39,304 nucleotides of DNA. It comes from Oscillospiraceae bacterium (GTDB lineage Bacteria > Bacillota_A > Clostridia > Oscillospirales > Oscillospiraceae). Below are positions 15,244 to 24,664 of this stretch, one piece after another. The stretch's first letter is position 1. Every line of letters begins with the position of its first letter. Position numbers and translations under genes: made by a program. The stretch is from NCBI GenBank assembly GCA_017627975.1, contig JAGAFT010000168.1:1-39304 (forward strand), read 5' to 3'. Below the pieces are notes generated by a model. That model made no database searches. It was not told the origin of the DNA and saw only the letters and a list, made by a program, of their open reading frames with translations.

Positions 15244-17190
15244 ATGGCAACCAAAAAATCCGCACCTGTACAGGACGAGAAAGCGGCCGTCGCTGCGGCG
15301 GAACCGGCCGAAGAGAAAAAGCCGGCCGTGAAGAAGCCCGCGGCCAAGAAGCCCGCCGCCAAAAAGCCGGCGGAAAAGAAGACTGCCGCCGCAGCGGTGA
15401 AGCCGGCGGAAACCGTGGTCGAGAAGCCCGCAGAGGAAAAAGCCGCGGAAAAGAAACCGGCACCCAAAAAATCAACGGCGAAGAAGCCCGCGGCAAAGAA
15501 GCCCGCGGTAAAGAAATCTGCTGCCAAGGAGAGCGCCGAAGCACCGAAGGCGGCTGCCGCTGAAGCCACGGCGGCGGAAGCGGTTCCTGCTCCGTCTGCA
15601 GCGGCGGCTGAAGAAGCGGCGCCCCCGGTCGCAGCAGCGGTCGAGGAAGTATCCGTTGTGGAAGCCGCTCCGGCCGAGGCCGTGGAAGTACAGCTTGAAG
15701 CCCCGGCGCCGGAGACGCAGAGCGAGTCTCTTCCCGAGCCGCGGCGCAGTGTCGCCTTTATCGGCTCCGAGTGCTATCCGTTTGTCAAGACGGGCGGCCT
15801 CGGCGACGTGATGTATGCCCTGCCGAGAGCTCTTATCAAGCAGAACTGTGACGTGCGGGTGATTCTGCCGCGCTATAAGTGCATCCCCTGGAAGTATCAG
15901 GAAAAGATGGTCTACCGCGGAGAGTTCATGATGGACCTCTTTGCCGACGGCAGAAGCTTCTATGTGGGGATCATGGAATATGTCATGGACGGCGTGGTCT
16001 ATGACTTCATCGATAACGAGGAGTTCTTCAGTGCCGGAAATCCCTACACCAACCTGGTAGACGATATCCCCAAGTACTGCTTCTTCTCAAAGGCGGCCCT
16101 GGCAGCCCTGAACTATCTTGACTGGATCCCGGATATCATCCACTGCCACGACTGGCAGGCGGCGCTGGTGCCTGTCTATCTCAAGACCCTGTTTGCCGGC
16201 ACCCGGGTGGGCGGCGCCAAGACCATGCTTACCATTCACAATCTCCGCTTCCAGGGCATCTACAGCATCCCCGCCGTGAAGTACTGGTCCGGCCTGCCGG
16301 ATCACCTCTTCAACATCGATGTGCTGAAGCAGGGCTACAACGATGCCAACCTCATGAAGGCAGGCCTGGCCTATGCCGACATGATCACCACCGTGAGCAA
16401 CACCTATGCCGGGGAAATCCAGACCGGCTTCTATGGCGAGAACCTGGACGCGCACCTGCGGCATCACAGCGGCAAGCTTCGCGGAATCGTCAACGGCATC
16501 GACGTGGAACTGTGGGACAGCTCGACGGACAAGCTGCTGCCCGTGTGCTATGACGCGAGCGATGCCGTGGAAAAGAAAAAGAAGATCAAGCGCGACCTGC
16601 AGGAAAAGCTTGGCCTGGAGCCGGATGAGAACAAGTTCGTAATCGGACTGATCTCCCGTCTGACAAACCAGAAGGGTCTGGACCTCGTCAATGCGATCCT
16701 GCCCGAGCTCATCGACGGCAACACCCAGGTGGTGGTGCTCGGCACCGGAGAGCCCTGGTACGAGGATGCCTTCCGCTATTATGAGAACAGCTATAAGGGC
16801 AGTGTTTGCTCCAACATCATGTATGACGAGGGCAGAGCACATCAGATCTACGGCGGCGCCGACGCGCTGCTGGTGCCCTCCCTGTTTGAGCCCTGCGGCT
16901 TGACCCAGCTGATTGCCATGCGCTACGGCACGGTGCCCATCGTGCGCGAGACCGGCGGCCTGAAGGATACGGTCGAACCGTACAACCAGTTTGCCAACAG
17001 CGGGAACGGCTTCACCTTCGACCGTTATGAATCGGGCCTTCTGCTGGATGCCGTCAACCGTGCCAAGACCCTCTACTTCACTGAGCGGGAGCATTGGGAC
17101 GAGATGGTGGTCCGTGATATGAAGAAGGATGTCTCCTGGGATCAGTCGGCCCTGCAGTACAGAGCGCTGTATGTCGAGCTGAGACCGTAA
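15244..17190 (+). CDS. glgA: Glycogen synthase with a Lys/Ala/Pro-rich N-terminal extension
   Basis: A 648-residue protein. Residues about 168-648 are a complete GT5 glycogen/starch synthase (ADP-glucose to alpha-1,4-glucan). The ADP-glucose-binding KTGGLGDV lies near 181, MLTIHNLRFQG follows in the first lobe, and the second lobe has ISRLTNQKGLDLV and PSLFEPCGLTQL near 545. The first 165 residues are not part of the usual enzyme: they begin with PAAKKP and PAEKK repeats, like histone-H1-type tails, and then become Ala/Glu/Val-rich and acidic. The reading frame is continuous, with a strong GAGGAGG site at the extended start. The tail is probably disordered; a role in binding glycogen, nucleic acid or a partner is only a guess. 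It is a single-gene unit between a promoter and a terminator. Confidence 0.9.
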   Translation: MATKKSAPVQDEKAAVAAAEPAEEKKPAVKKPAAKKPAAKKPAEKKTAAAAVKPAETVVEKPAEEKAAEKKPAPKKSTAKKPAAKKPAVKKSAAKESAEAPKAAAAEATAAEAVPAPSAAAAEEAAPPVAAAVEEVSVVEAAPAEAVEVQLEAPAPETQSESLPEPRRSVAFIGSECYPFVKTGGLGDVMYALPRALIKQNCDVRVILPRYKCIPWKYQEKMVYRGEFMMDLFADGRSFYVGIMEYVMDGVVYDFIDNEEFFSAGNPYTNLVDDIPKYCFFSKAALAALNYLDWIPDIIHCHDWQAALVPVYLKTLFAGTRVGGAKTMLTIHNLRFQGIYSIPAVKYWSGLPDHLFNIDVLKQGYNDANLMKAGLAYADMITTVSNTYAGEIQTGFYGENLDAHLRHHSGKLRGIVNGIDVELWDSSTDKLLPVCYDASDAVEKKKKIKRDLQEKLGLEPDENKFVIGLISRLTNQKGLDLVNAILPELIDGNTQVVVLGTGEPWYEDAFRYYENSYKGSVCSNIMYDEGRAHQIYGGADALLVPSLFEPCGLTQLIAMRYGTVPIVRETGGLKDTVEPYNQFANSGNGFTFDRYESGLLLDAVNRAKTLYFTEREHWDEMVVRDMKKDVSWDQSALQYRALYVELRP

Positions 17191-17220
17191 TGGCGGCTTG
17201 CCGGCACTTCTTCTGAATAA

Positions 17221-17269
17221 AGATAAAAAACGCCTGAACCGAATCGACTCGGTTCAGGCGTTTTTATCT
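17221..17269. terminator. Bidirectional terminator between glgA and queT
   Basis: AAAAACGCCTGAACCGA pairs with TCGGTTCAGGCGTTTTT around a very short loop, giving A- and T-tails on both sides. It serves the two converging genes. Confidence 0.85.
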
Positions 17270-17293
17270 GTTCGGCTGTTTTCAGAACGAGGT

Positions 17294-17791
17294 TCAGGCT
17301 GTCTCGGGTTTCCCGAAAATGAGCTCCTTATGGGGACGCAGGGCGTAGTAGAGAATGAGTCCCAAAACACCGCAGGAGAGAATCTCACCGATGCATACCG
17401 TCAGCATCATGAGAAGGATCGGCAGATCTACCATGTAGGCGTACTTAAGGACGAAGGGAACGACCAGTGTGTTGGCCAGGATCGGCGGAACAGGCGCCAG
17501 GAAGGGATGCGCGCTGCGCAGCTTCCAGGTGAAGAAGGCACCGATCAGGGTGGCGAGGCTGCCGCAGATGATATCCGGGAGCAGCGCGCCGCTGACGGTG
17601 TTGCCGATGAGGCAGCCGATGAACAGACCGGGTACCGCCGCCGGTGTAAACACCGGGAGGATCGTCAGCGCTTCCGCGATGCGGATTTGGATCTCGCTGA
17701 ACGAAATCGGCGCAAAGAGATAGGTCAGCGCCACATAGATGGCGGCGATCATGGCGGCCTGCGTCATGAACAGCAGATTTTTGTTTTTCAT
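17294..17791 (-). CDS. queT: QueT family queuosine-precursor transporter (ECF S component)
   Basis: A 165-residue, very hydrophobic protein with about five or six membrane segments. The segment FAPISFSEIQIRIAEALTIL (about 26-45) is the hallmark of the QueT family, whose members are substrate-binding S components of energy-coupling factor importers for preQ1 or related queuosine precursors. The energising ECF module is not in the window and is normally shared. The assignment is strongly supported by the preQ1-I aptamer in its leader, which overlaps the ribosome site AAGGAG. Confidence 0.88.
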   Translation of the reverse strand: MKNKNLLFMTQAAMIAAIYVALTYLFAPISFSEIQIRIAEALTILPVFTPAAVPGLFIGCLIGNTVSGALLPDIICGSLATLIGAFFTWKLRSAHPFLAPVPPILANTLVVPFVLKYAYMVDLPILLMMLTVCIGEILSCGVLGLILYYALRPHKELIFGKPETA

Positions 17792-17800
17792 ATTCTGTTT

Positions 17801-17844
17801 TTCTCCTTAGTTTTGTTTTACGTGAGGATGGTTTCGAACTCACG
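17801..17844 (-). promoter_or_regulatory. PreQ1-I riboswitch
   Basis: On the minus strand the stem CGTGAG/CTCACG closes a loop reading TTCGAAACCATC, followed by an A-rich tail TAAAACAAAACTAAGGAG. This is the compact preQ1 class I aptamer: stem, C-rich loop, and an A-rich strand that forms the pseudoknot. The Shine-Dalgarno AAGGAG is at the 3' edge of the aptamer, so ligand binding should block translation of queT. Confidence 0.8.
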
Positions 17845-17889
17845 GATTATGCCGCGTCCCTGAGTGGAAGCAGGAAACACAGCCGCGAT

Positions 17890-17918
17890 ATCATAGCATG
17901 GGAAAAGCCAAAAAGCAA
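17890..17918 (-). promoter_or_regulatory. Promoter of queT
   Basis: On the minus strand TTGCTT (17913-17918), 17 bp, TATGAT (17890-17895). The predicted start near 17883 leaves a leader of about 90 nt containing the preQ1 aptamer. Confidence 0.55.
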
Positions 17919-17960
17919 GTAGTTTCTGTGCTCTATACAGAAGAATGTGCCGGAATTTCA

Positions 17961-20120
17961 TCAGTAGGGGATCGGACGGTGCGCAGCAGGCCCTTTTTGC
18001 AGGTCCTTTCCGCATTCCTGCTGCAGACGTTCAGAGAGTTTCGTGTTGCGCCTTGTGACCGTGACGGTGCGCACGGCATGGGCGATGGCCTTCTTCGTGC
18101 CGACAAGGACTAGCCCCTTCTTTGCCCGGGTGATGCCGGTGTAGAGGAGATTTCGCTGCAGCATCACATAATGCGTCATCAGCACGGGCATCACGACGAC
18201 GGGGTACTCGCTGCCCTGGGCTTTGTGAATGGTTGTGGCATAGGCCAGCACCAGCTCGTCCAGCTCCGTTGCGTCGTATTCCACAAGATGCTCATCGAAG
18301 CGAACGGTCAGCGTGCGGTCCTCCAGATCCACCCGGTCCACCGTACCGATGTCCCCGTTGAAGACTACTTTTTCATAATTGTTGCGGATCTGCATGACCT
18401 TGTCACGGAGACGGAAAACATAGCCGCCGCGGCGGAGACCGTCCTGCCCGGGATTTACCGATTCCTGGAGAAGCTGGTTGAGATTGGAGGCGCCGACCAC
18501 GCCGCGCTGCATGGGCGTCAGCACCTGGATTTCGCCGGGCGGAATCCGGTAATACTTCGGAAGCTTGGTCCGCACGAGCTCCACAATGGTCGCGGCGGCG
18601 TCCTCTGGGGTTTCCCGCTCCATAAAGAAGAAATCGGTATTTCTCCCATTGGAAAGATCCGGCATCTGGCCGTGATTGATGCGGTGGGCATTCATGATAA
18701 TCCGGCTGGTCTGTGCCTGGCGGAAGATGCGCGTAAGACGGACGACGGGGAAACAGCCGGAGTCGATCATGTCCCGCAGGACGTTTCCGGCGCCGACGCT
18801 GGGGAGCTGGTCCACGTCTCCGACAAGGATCAGCCGCATGCTGTCCGGGATGGCACGCATCAGGCTGTACATCAGCATAATGTCGATCATGGAGCACTCG
18901 TCCACGATCAGCACGTCGCCCTCCAGGGGGTTCTCTTCATTCCGCTGATAGCCATCGGGCGGCTTGACCTCCAGAAGGCGGTGGATGGTTTTGGCCTCCA
19001 TGCCCGTGGCTTCGGACAGGCGCTTCGCGGCCCTCCCGGTGGGAGCGGCAAGAAGAATCTTTGCACCCGAAGCGCGAAAAGCCGTAATGATGCCGAGCGT
19101 GGTGGTGGTTTTGCCGGTGCCGGGACCGCCGGTGAGAATGAAGACCTTGCTCCCGACGGCAGTAAGGATTGCCTGCATCTGGACCTCGTCATAGTTCATG
19201 CCCGTGGCGGACTGAATCCGGCGCTGCAGGTTTTCCGTGCGCACGCTCACGGCGCCCTGACCGCAGAGAACTTCCCGGAGGCGTCGGGCTGTGCCGAGTT
19301 CGGAGTGATAAAAGGGGGGCAGATAAACCGCGTCCCCGTCAAGAAAAACATCGCCGATTTGAAGCATCTCATCCAGTGCGTCGGAAAGCAGGGCCTGGTC
19401 GACCTCAAGCAGCTCCGCACCGGCCTTGCAGAGCTGGTCCCGTGTGGCGAAGCAGTGCCCCTCGTTGCCAAGGGCGTTGAGCGTATACATGATACCGCTG
19501 CGAAGCCGGGGATAACGGTCGTGGCCGAAGCCCATCTTTTCGGCGATGGTGTCAGCGGTGCGAAAGCCGATGCCCCAGATGTCGTCGGCAAGGCGATAGG
19601 GGTTTTCCTTCACCACCCGGATGCTGTCGCTGCCGTAGGTCTTATAGACTTTCGTGGCGTGGGCGGTGCTTACATCATGCCCCTGGAGAAAAAGCATGAT
19701 GTTTTTGATTTCCTTCTGCTCCACCCAGCTCTTTTTGATCCGCTCCACCCGGACACGGCCGATGCCGGGAACATCCAGCAGCCTGTCGGGCTCTTCTTCA
19801 ATGACGTTCAGCGTATCCGCGCCAAAGACGCGGACGATCCGGGACGCGAACTTGGGCCCGATGCCCTTGACGAGTCCGCTGCCGAGATATTTTTCGATCC
19901 CGTACACGGTGGCAGGGAGCGTCTCCTCGAAGCTGTCGACGGAAAACTGCCGCCCGTATTTGCTGTCGACCCGCCAACTGCCTCCCAGGGTGAGCACGCT
20001 GCCCACATGGACCTCCGGCATGTTCCCGACGACGGTGACAAGGTCCTGGTAGCCTTTGGCACGGCACTTGAGGACGGAGTAACCGTTCTGCTCGTTCTGA
20101 TACGTGATGCGTTCTACCAC
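17961..20120 (-). CDS. recD2: RecD2-type ATP-dependent 5'-3' DNA helicase
   Basis: A helicase of about 720 residues. The N-terminal OB-like part (ERITYQNEQNGYSV) and a helix-hairpin-helix region are followed by a RecD-type helicase core: Walker A LTGGPGTGKTTTT near 330, Walker B VDECSMID near 405, the late motif TIHKAQGSEYPVV near 630 and the final YTGITRAKKGLV. This order matches RecD2, which acts without RecBC in DNA repair in Firmicutes and Deinococcus. The GTG at 20120 is the first usual start codon, but family similarity seems to begin a few residues earlier. A CTG at 20138, with a GGAAGG site upstream and the reading LEQLRC, may be the true start. Confidence 0.88.
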   Translation of the reverse strand: MVERITYQNEQNGYSVLKCRAKGYQDLVTVVGNMPEVHVGSVLTLGGSWRVDSKYGRQFSVDSFEETLPATVYGIEKYLGSGLVKGIGPKFASRIVRVFGADTLNVIEEEPDRLLDVPGIGRVRVERIKKSWVEQKEIKNIMLFLQGHDVSTAHATKVYKTYGSDSIRVVKENPYRLADDIWGIGFRTADTIAEKMGFGHDRYPRLRSGIMYTLNALGNEGHCFATRDQLCKAGAELLEVDQALLSDALDEMLQIGDVFLDGDAVYLPPFYHSELGTARRLREVLCGQGAVSVRTENLQRRIQSATGMNYDEVQMQAILTAVGSKVFILTGGPGTGKTTTTLGIITAFRASGAKILLAAPTGRAAKRLSEATGMEAKTIHRLLEVKPPDGYQRNEENPLEGDVLIVDECSMIDIMLMYSLMRAIPDSMRLILVGDVDQLPSVGAGNVLRDMIDSGCFPVVRLTRIFRQAQTSRIIMNAHRINHGQMPDLSNGRNTDFFFMERETPEDAAATIVELVRTKLPKYYRIPPGEIQVLTPMQRGVVGASNLNQLLQESVNPGQDGLRRGGYVFRLRDKVMQIRNNYEKVVFNGDIGTVDRVDLEDRTLTVRFDEHLVEYDATELDELVLAYATTIHKAQGSEYPVVVMPVLMTHYVMLQRNLLYTGITRAKKGLVLVGTKKAIAHAVRTVTVTRRNTKLSERLQQECGKDLQKGPAAHRPIPY

Positions 20121-20198
20121 ACAGCGCAGCTGTTCCAGGACCGTTCACCTTCCTTTCCGTCCAAACCGGATGAAGCGCCTGTCATGTCGGCGGTATTG

Positions 20199-20225
20199 CT
20201 TCTCCCCACCGGAGGTGGGGAGAAG
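20199..20225 (-). terminator. Terminator-like hairpin after module 2
   Basis: CTTCTCCCCACC pairs with GGTGGGGAGAAG around a three-base loop, between the permease stop (20262) and the recD2 start. T-rich tails are weak, so read-through into recD2 is possible. Confidence 0.5.
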
Positions 20226-20261
20226 GAGCATGGATTCATTTTATTCAAGGGGGCGGCTCCG

Positions 20262-23200
20262 TCAGCCGAGGTCGGTGAGCTTCAGGCTGCGGATGCGGCG
20301 CAGAGCATAGCCGTTGGTCAGCAGGGAGAAGACGAAAGTGAACAGCGCCGCGTAGAGGAACGATTCAAGCCTCGGTTCACGAATCATCTGGATGTACGGC
20401 GTCTCGGTGACGCGCAGGATGCGCTGGCCCATCACGCCGCCGACGCCAAGCCCGACCAGAGTCCCGAGAACCGTGGTTACGATGAGATCCACCGCCACAT
20501 AACGGATGCATTCCGCGGCGGTAAAGCCGTTGATGCGCATAATGGTGAGCTCCGCTGTCTTGCGCTGGATAAAGGTCATGGTGAAGTTCGCCACAATGAA
20601 GCAGGACATCATGGCCGCGATAAACAGCATGAGATAGACGACGAAGTTAAGTCCGGATGTAAACTGCTCGATCATGGTCCGTTCAGCCGCAGCGTCATTG
20701 ACATTGACGAGGCCTTCCACGCCGTCAAGCTTCTGACGCAGGTCGTCCAGAGACATGCCGCCGGTCCTGACGAAGAAGCAGTTGTTCTCTGCCGCGGTGC
20801 CGAAGGCTTCTTCATAGCTCCCGGGCGTGAGGAAAAAGAGCTGCCCGTAATAATTCTCAAATACACCGGCGATCTTGAGGTCACAGCGGTTCATCCCGGT
20901 GTCATAGACCGTGACAGTGTCGCCGGGAACGGCCGCGTAGTGTTCCGAAAAACGTCTTGGAACCAGGGCGCCGCTGTCCGGCATGTGAAGCAGATCTCCC
21001 CGGTCAATGCCGCGCAGCGTATAGAATCCGTCCAGGGCGCCGTCTTCGGCGATGATCATGGTCAGCGCGTTGAGGGTTTCATTTACCTCATAGACCGTGC
21101 TCTGCTTGCGGAGATTGACATACTGCAGAGAGTTTTCCTTCAAAATGGCTTCGATGTCGGAAACCACATTTTCATTCGCGTCGGCGTCATAGACCACCTC
21201 GGCTTCATAGGTCATGATCCCGCCAAACTGTCGGTCGGGCACCCCGCTGATTCCGTAGCGGAGCGTAAAGCCGACCACCATCAGCACACAGCCGCCGGCG
21301 ATGCTGACAATCGTGACAAGCACGCGGTTCCAGTCAGTCCTCATATTCCGGAGAATCAGGCGGACATACAGGCTCTTTTTGGCGGAAGAGCGAAGCTTTT
21401 TCTTCTTTTTCACAGTGGCTGCCGCTCCCTGCATGAGGGCGAGAGCAGTCTGGCGAAGCAGCTGGGAACAACCGAGATACACCGCCAGGAAGGAGATCCC
21501 GAGGGCGCCTGCGACGACGAGTCCGGTGTCATAGGGCAGAAAACTGCGTGGTCCGGTACCGTAATTGAGGTGCGACTCATAGCTGTTCAGGACAGCGCGC
21601 TGCATCGGAAGCCAGGCAAGAAAAACACCCAGCCCGATTCCGAGCAGAACCGCGGAGCATGCAAAAATCAGGTATTTTCCGAAAATTTCACGGTTGAACA
21701 GACCAAGAGCTTTGTTTACGCCGATGAGCTTGCGCTGCTGTTCGACCATACGGGAGATGGTGGCATAGATCACCAGAGCTCCGACCACCAGGAAGATCGA
21801 GGAGAAGGACATGCTCAGCGAAGAGAGTTTGTCTGAATTGGCCGCGGCATAGATGAAGCCGGGGTTGCCGTTGTTGTTGAGCATGATCCAGCGGCAGGTG
21901 CCGATGTTGTTGAGCTGTTCTTTGGCTGACGCAAGCTCCTGCTCGGCGCCGCGCAGCTTCTCTTCTCCTTCGGCGAGTTCCTTTTCACCCTCAAGGAGCT
22001 TCTTTCGGCCGTTGTTGACCGTGGTCAGCGCGTCGAGATACTGCTCCCCGGAATAATAGTAATCCAGTCGGCCGCGCTCATACTCATCGATACCGTCCTG
22101 AAGCAGCTTCAGCTTCCCCTTGTAGCGACTGAGATCCAGTGTTCCGCCGCTCAGACGCTCAAGCTCGTCCAGCGCCTGTATCGTTGTCATATGCGCAAAG
22201 TGATCGGCGTTTTTGGCATAGAGCTCAAACGCCTCCGCCGGGATCGTTCGGCCCTCAGAGGCCCGCGCCAGAAAGGCTTCGGCATTGTTCAACAGGTAAC
22301 GGACATCCTCCAGCCTGTCGACCAGACCGGCGCCGCCCGCAATGCGGATTCCCCACTGCTCCATCAGCTCCAGAGCGGCCTCCAGCTTTTCTTCGCCCTG
22401 GTGCAGCTTCGCCGCGCCATCCTCCAGTAGGCCGGGGACCGGCTCCAGCTGCTTTTCAATGCTCGCAAGCTCCTGCCAGCCGTCCTCAATCTTCTGCTGT
22501 GCATTACCGAGCTCCAGCTTGGCGGATTCGATTTTTTCCTCGCCCTCACGGATGTTCTCTTCGAAGACTTCCCGGATTCCGTCAACGCGGATCACGGTCC
22601 GTGTGTCGGCCAGGGTTTCCAGCGCCGCGATCACGGGGTCAACAACGGCCCGGTATTCCTCGCCATAGCGGTTTTCCGGGGCGCCATCGACGCGGATGCG
22701 TGCCTTCATAAAAGCGCCCTGCAGGCCTTCGCGGTTGAAGGCGTTCTCCTGTACGAAGATATACGGCGTGACCGGAACCATGTAGCTGAAATGGTCCGGG
22801 GTGTGAAAAATCCCCGTGATTTCAAAATCATGCTCCGCAAGCGGGTCTACATCCATGATCGGATCACAGTTGACGGTGAGGCGCTGGCCGACGGAGAGCC
22901 CGAGATCCTCGGCCAGATTCCGTTCCACGGCGCATTCGCCGGCCTGTTCCGGCATGCGGCCCTCAAGCAGTACCGGAAGGGACATTTTCTCCGGCAGGGA
23001 AACAACCGAGACCGCGGTTTTCCTGTTGTCAAGGTGGAGGCGGGTGTCAATCTGCCAGACAGGCTCCGCCTCTCCGACACCCGGGACCGATCGGATCTCC
23101 TCCAGATCCTCGTCTGTCATGAGCATGGTGGACGTGACCTCCACATCCCAAAGCTCACGGTTGTTGAAGAAAAGCAGCGCGTCCTGTTTGAGCGCCGCGG

Positions 23201-23321
23201 CGGAGTAGGCGATCCCCAGATAAGCCACCGCAGCCAGAAGGCCGATCATCACGATTGAGATAAAGGCAACAATCTCTTTTCGGATATTGCGGCGCGCATC
23301 AAGTAATTCTGATCTGGTCAT
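20262..23321 (-). CDS. FtsX-family ABC permease with short coiled-coil arms (module 2)
   Basis: A 1019-residue permease, a clear paralogue of the one at 2347-6408. Both have a first membrane segment at about 18-40, a MacB-PCD-like domain, two coiled-coil arms around a tip, and shared landmarks such as LDYYYSGEQYLD and ALVIYA. FtsX membrane blocks follow (about 505-625, and 685 to the end). Here each arm is only about 70 residues (about 250-320 and 400-470), against about 250 in module 1, and the tip is longer (about 320-400). The start codon follows the ATPase stop by one base, so the pair is co-translated. It is an extracytoplasmic device driven by the GAF-ABC ATPase; cargo or target is unknown. 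Confidence 0.85.
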   Translation of the reverse strand: MTRSELLDARRNIRKEIVAFISIVMIGLLAAVAYLGIAYSAAALKQDALLFFNNRELWDVEVTSTMLMTDEDLEEIRSVPGVGEAEPVWQIDTRLHLDNRKTAVSVVSLPEKMSLPVLLEGRMPEQAGECAVERNLAEDLGLSVGQRLTVNCDPIMDVDPLAEHDFEITGIFHTPDHFSYMVPVTPYIFVQENAFNREGLQGAFMKARIRVDGAPENRYGEEYRAVVDPVIAALETLADTRTVIRVDGIREVFEENIREGEEKIESAKLELGNAQQKIEDGWQELASIEKQLEPVPGLLEDGAAKLHQGEEKLEAALELMEQWGIRIAGGAGLVDRLEDVRYLLNNAEAFLARASEGRTIPAEAFELYAKNADHFAHMTTIQALDELERLSGGTLDLSRYKGKLKLLQDGIDEYERGRLDYYYSGEQYLDALTTVNNGRKKLLEGEKELAEGEEKLRGAEQELASAKEQLNNIGTCRWIMLNNNGNPGFIYAAANSDKLSSLSMSFSSIFLVVGALVIYATISRMVEQQRKLIGVNKALGLFNREIFGKYLIFACSAVLLGIGLGVFLAWLPMQRAVLNSYESHLNYGTGPRSFLPYDTGLVVAGALGISFLAVYLGCSQLLRQTALALMQGAAATVKKKKKLRSSAKKSLYVRLILRNMRTDWNRVLVTIVSIAGGCVLMVVGFTLRYGISGVPDRQFGGIMTYEAEVVYDADANENVVSDIEAILKENSLQYVNLRKQSTVYEVNETLNALTMIIAEDGALDGFYTLRGIDRGDLLHMPDSGALVPRRFSEHYAAVPGDTVTVYDTGMNRCDLKIAGVFENYYGQLFFLTPGSYEEAFGTAAENNCFFVRTGGMSLDDLRQKLDGVEGLVNVNDAAAERTMIEQFTSGLNFVVYLMLFIAAMMSCFIVANFTMTFIQRKTAELTIMRINGFTAAECIRYVAVDLIVTTVLGTLVGLGVGGVMGQRILRVTETPYIQMIREPRLESFLYAALFTFVFSLLTNGYALRRIRSLKLTDLG

Positions 23322-23322
23322 G

Positions 23323-24537
23323 TTACCAGACGAGTTCCGTCGCCATCGCCGGGTGGAGGTTGACCCGGATGCTGGAGATTACGCCGTTTCGCAGCTTGAC
23401 GACCCGATTTGCCATACGTGCAATCTCAGGATTGTGCGTGATCATGACGACGGTGGAGCCCCTGCTTTGGACAATCTGCTCAAAGACCTGCAGCACTTCG
23501 ATGCTGGTCTGATAGTCCAGGGCCGCAGTGGGCTCATCGGCAAAGATGATCTTCGGATTCTTGACGATGGCGCGGGCAATGGAGACGCGCTGCTGCTGGC
23601 CGCCGGAAAGCATGGAAGGGAAGTTGCCCGCCCGATCGGTCAGGCCAACCTTTTCGATGGCTTCTTCCGCGGTCATCGGATCCCGAACCAGGTCCGCGAT
23701 GAACTGGACATTTTCCTGAGCGGTCAGGTTCGGCATAAGGTTGTACTGCTGAAATACAAAGCCAAGATATTCTCTTCGGAAGCGCGTCAATTCTTTGTCT
23801 GTCGGATGGGAGAAGTCCTTTCCGTCGATGATCAGATTTCCGTCCGTCAGGTGGTCCATGCCCGCGATGATGTTGACCAGGGTGGACTTGCCGCAGCCGG
23901 ACTCACCCAGAATGACCACAAATTCATTTTTATAAATGTCGAGGTCGATCCCTTTCAAAACCCGCAGAACGCCGTCGCCGGACGGAAACTCTTTGATGAT
24001 GCCGCGAAGCGAAATAAGCACCTGCTTCTTTTCACCGGCGGAGACGGAGAAGCCCTTCTCCTCGATGGTGAGCGCCCCCATGGCGGCCATTCGTTCGCAG
24101 AGCTGCTGTTCTTCCTCGTCGAAGCCGGAACCGTCCGTCTTGTTGACCAGCTGCATGCAGCCGATCACTTCCGAGAGGTTCTTCAGCGGGACGCAAAGCA
24201 TGCTGCGAACCAGGGGGCCGCAGTCATCGAACATGCTTCCCGGGTACTCTCCGGCCATGGTATCCTGGATCAGGATGCTCTTTCCGTCTCTGGTGACGAG
24301 GCCCTCCACGCCGAGGCCGTTTTCGGCACTGATATTGGTAAAGTTAACCGGCCCTGTTTGAGAGATCGGAACCAGCCGGTCGGCATCCTTGTCCAAAAGC
24401 CACACGGCGCCTGCTTCACAGTTGAGAATCCTTGTGAGCATTTCGAGCATTCCGGAAAAAGCCGCAGAGATCTCTTCCGTATCCAGCAGCTGTTCCAGCA
24501 GCTCAAACATGACGCCGACAAAACGCTTGTTCTTCAA
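23323..24537 (-). CDS. GAF-domain ABC transporter ATP-binding protein (module 2)
   Basis: A 404-residue paralogue of the gene at 1124-2341, with GAF at about 8-165 and an ABC ATPase after it: Walker [10 protein letters not shown], signature LSGGQQQR, Walker B IIFADEP. Both share the linker [20 protein letters not shown] ([15 protein letters not shown] in module 1), and both end in ELVW or NLVW. I place the start at a TTG (24537), because the protein then begins with the same K-N-K/N-R as its paralogue; a GTG at 24549 would add four residues. In module 1 the GAF domain has different residues at many positions, so the two may sense different ligands. It pairs with the permease one base downstream. 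Confidence 0.85.
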   Translation of the reverse strand: MKNKRFVGVMFELLEQLLDTEEISAAFSGMLEMLTRILNCEAGAVWLLDKDADRLVPISQTGPVNFTNISAENGLGVEGLVTRDGKSILIQDTMAGEYPGSMFDDCGPLVRSMLCVPLKNLSEVIGCMQLVNKTDGSGFDEEEQQLCERMAAMGALTIEEKGFSVSAGEKKQVLISLRGIIKEFPSGDGVLRVLKGIDLDIYKNEFVVILGESGCGKSTLVNIIAGMDHLTDGNLIIDGKDFSHPTDKELTRFRREYLGFVFQQYNLMPNLTAQENVQFIADLVRDPMTAEEAIEKVGLTDRAGNFPSMLSGGQQQRVSIARAIVKNPKIIFADEPTAALDYQTSIEVLQVFEQIVQSRGSTVVMITHNPEIARMANRVVKLRNGVISSIRVNLHPAMATELVW

Positions 24538-24664
24538 AGCAAGTAACACTCCGTTCCTATCTGTCCGGAAACCGGAGAGAAATCTCCGGAGAACAGATTA
24601 ATCCATCTTAGCTTATCGAATAATTATAGCATTATTCGCGCATAAAGGGAAGTGTGGATTCCTG

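Noticed and set aside
18171..21836. A 1221-codon open frame on the plus strand
   Set aside because: It lies antisense across both recD2 and the module-2 permease, has no domain I recognise and no ribosome site. It is a by-product of GC-rich codon use in the opposite strand.
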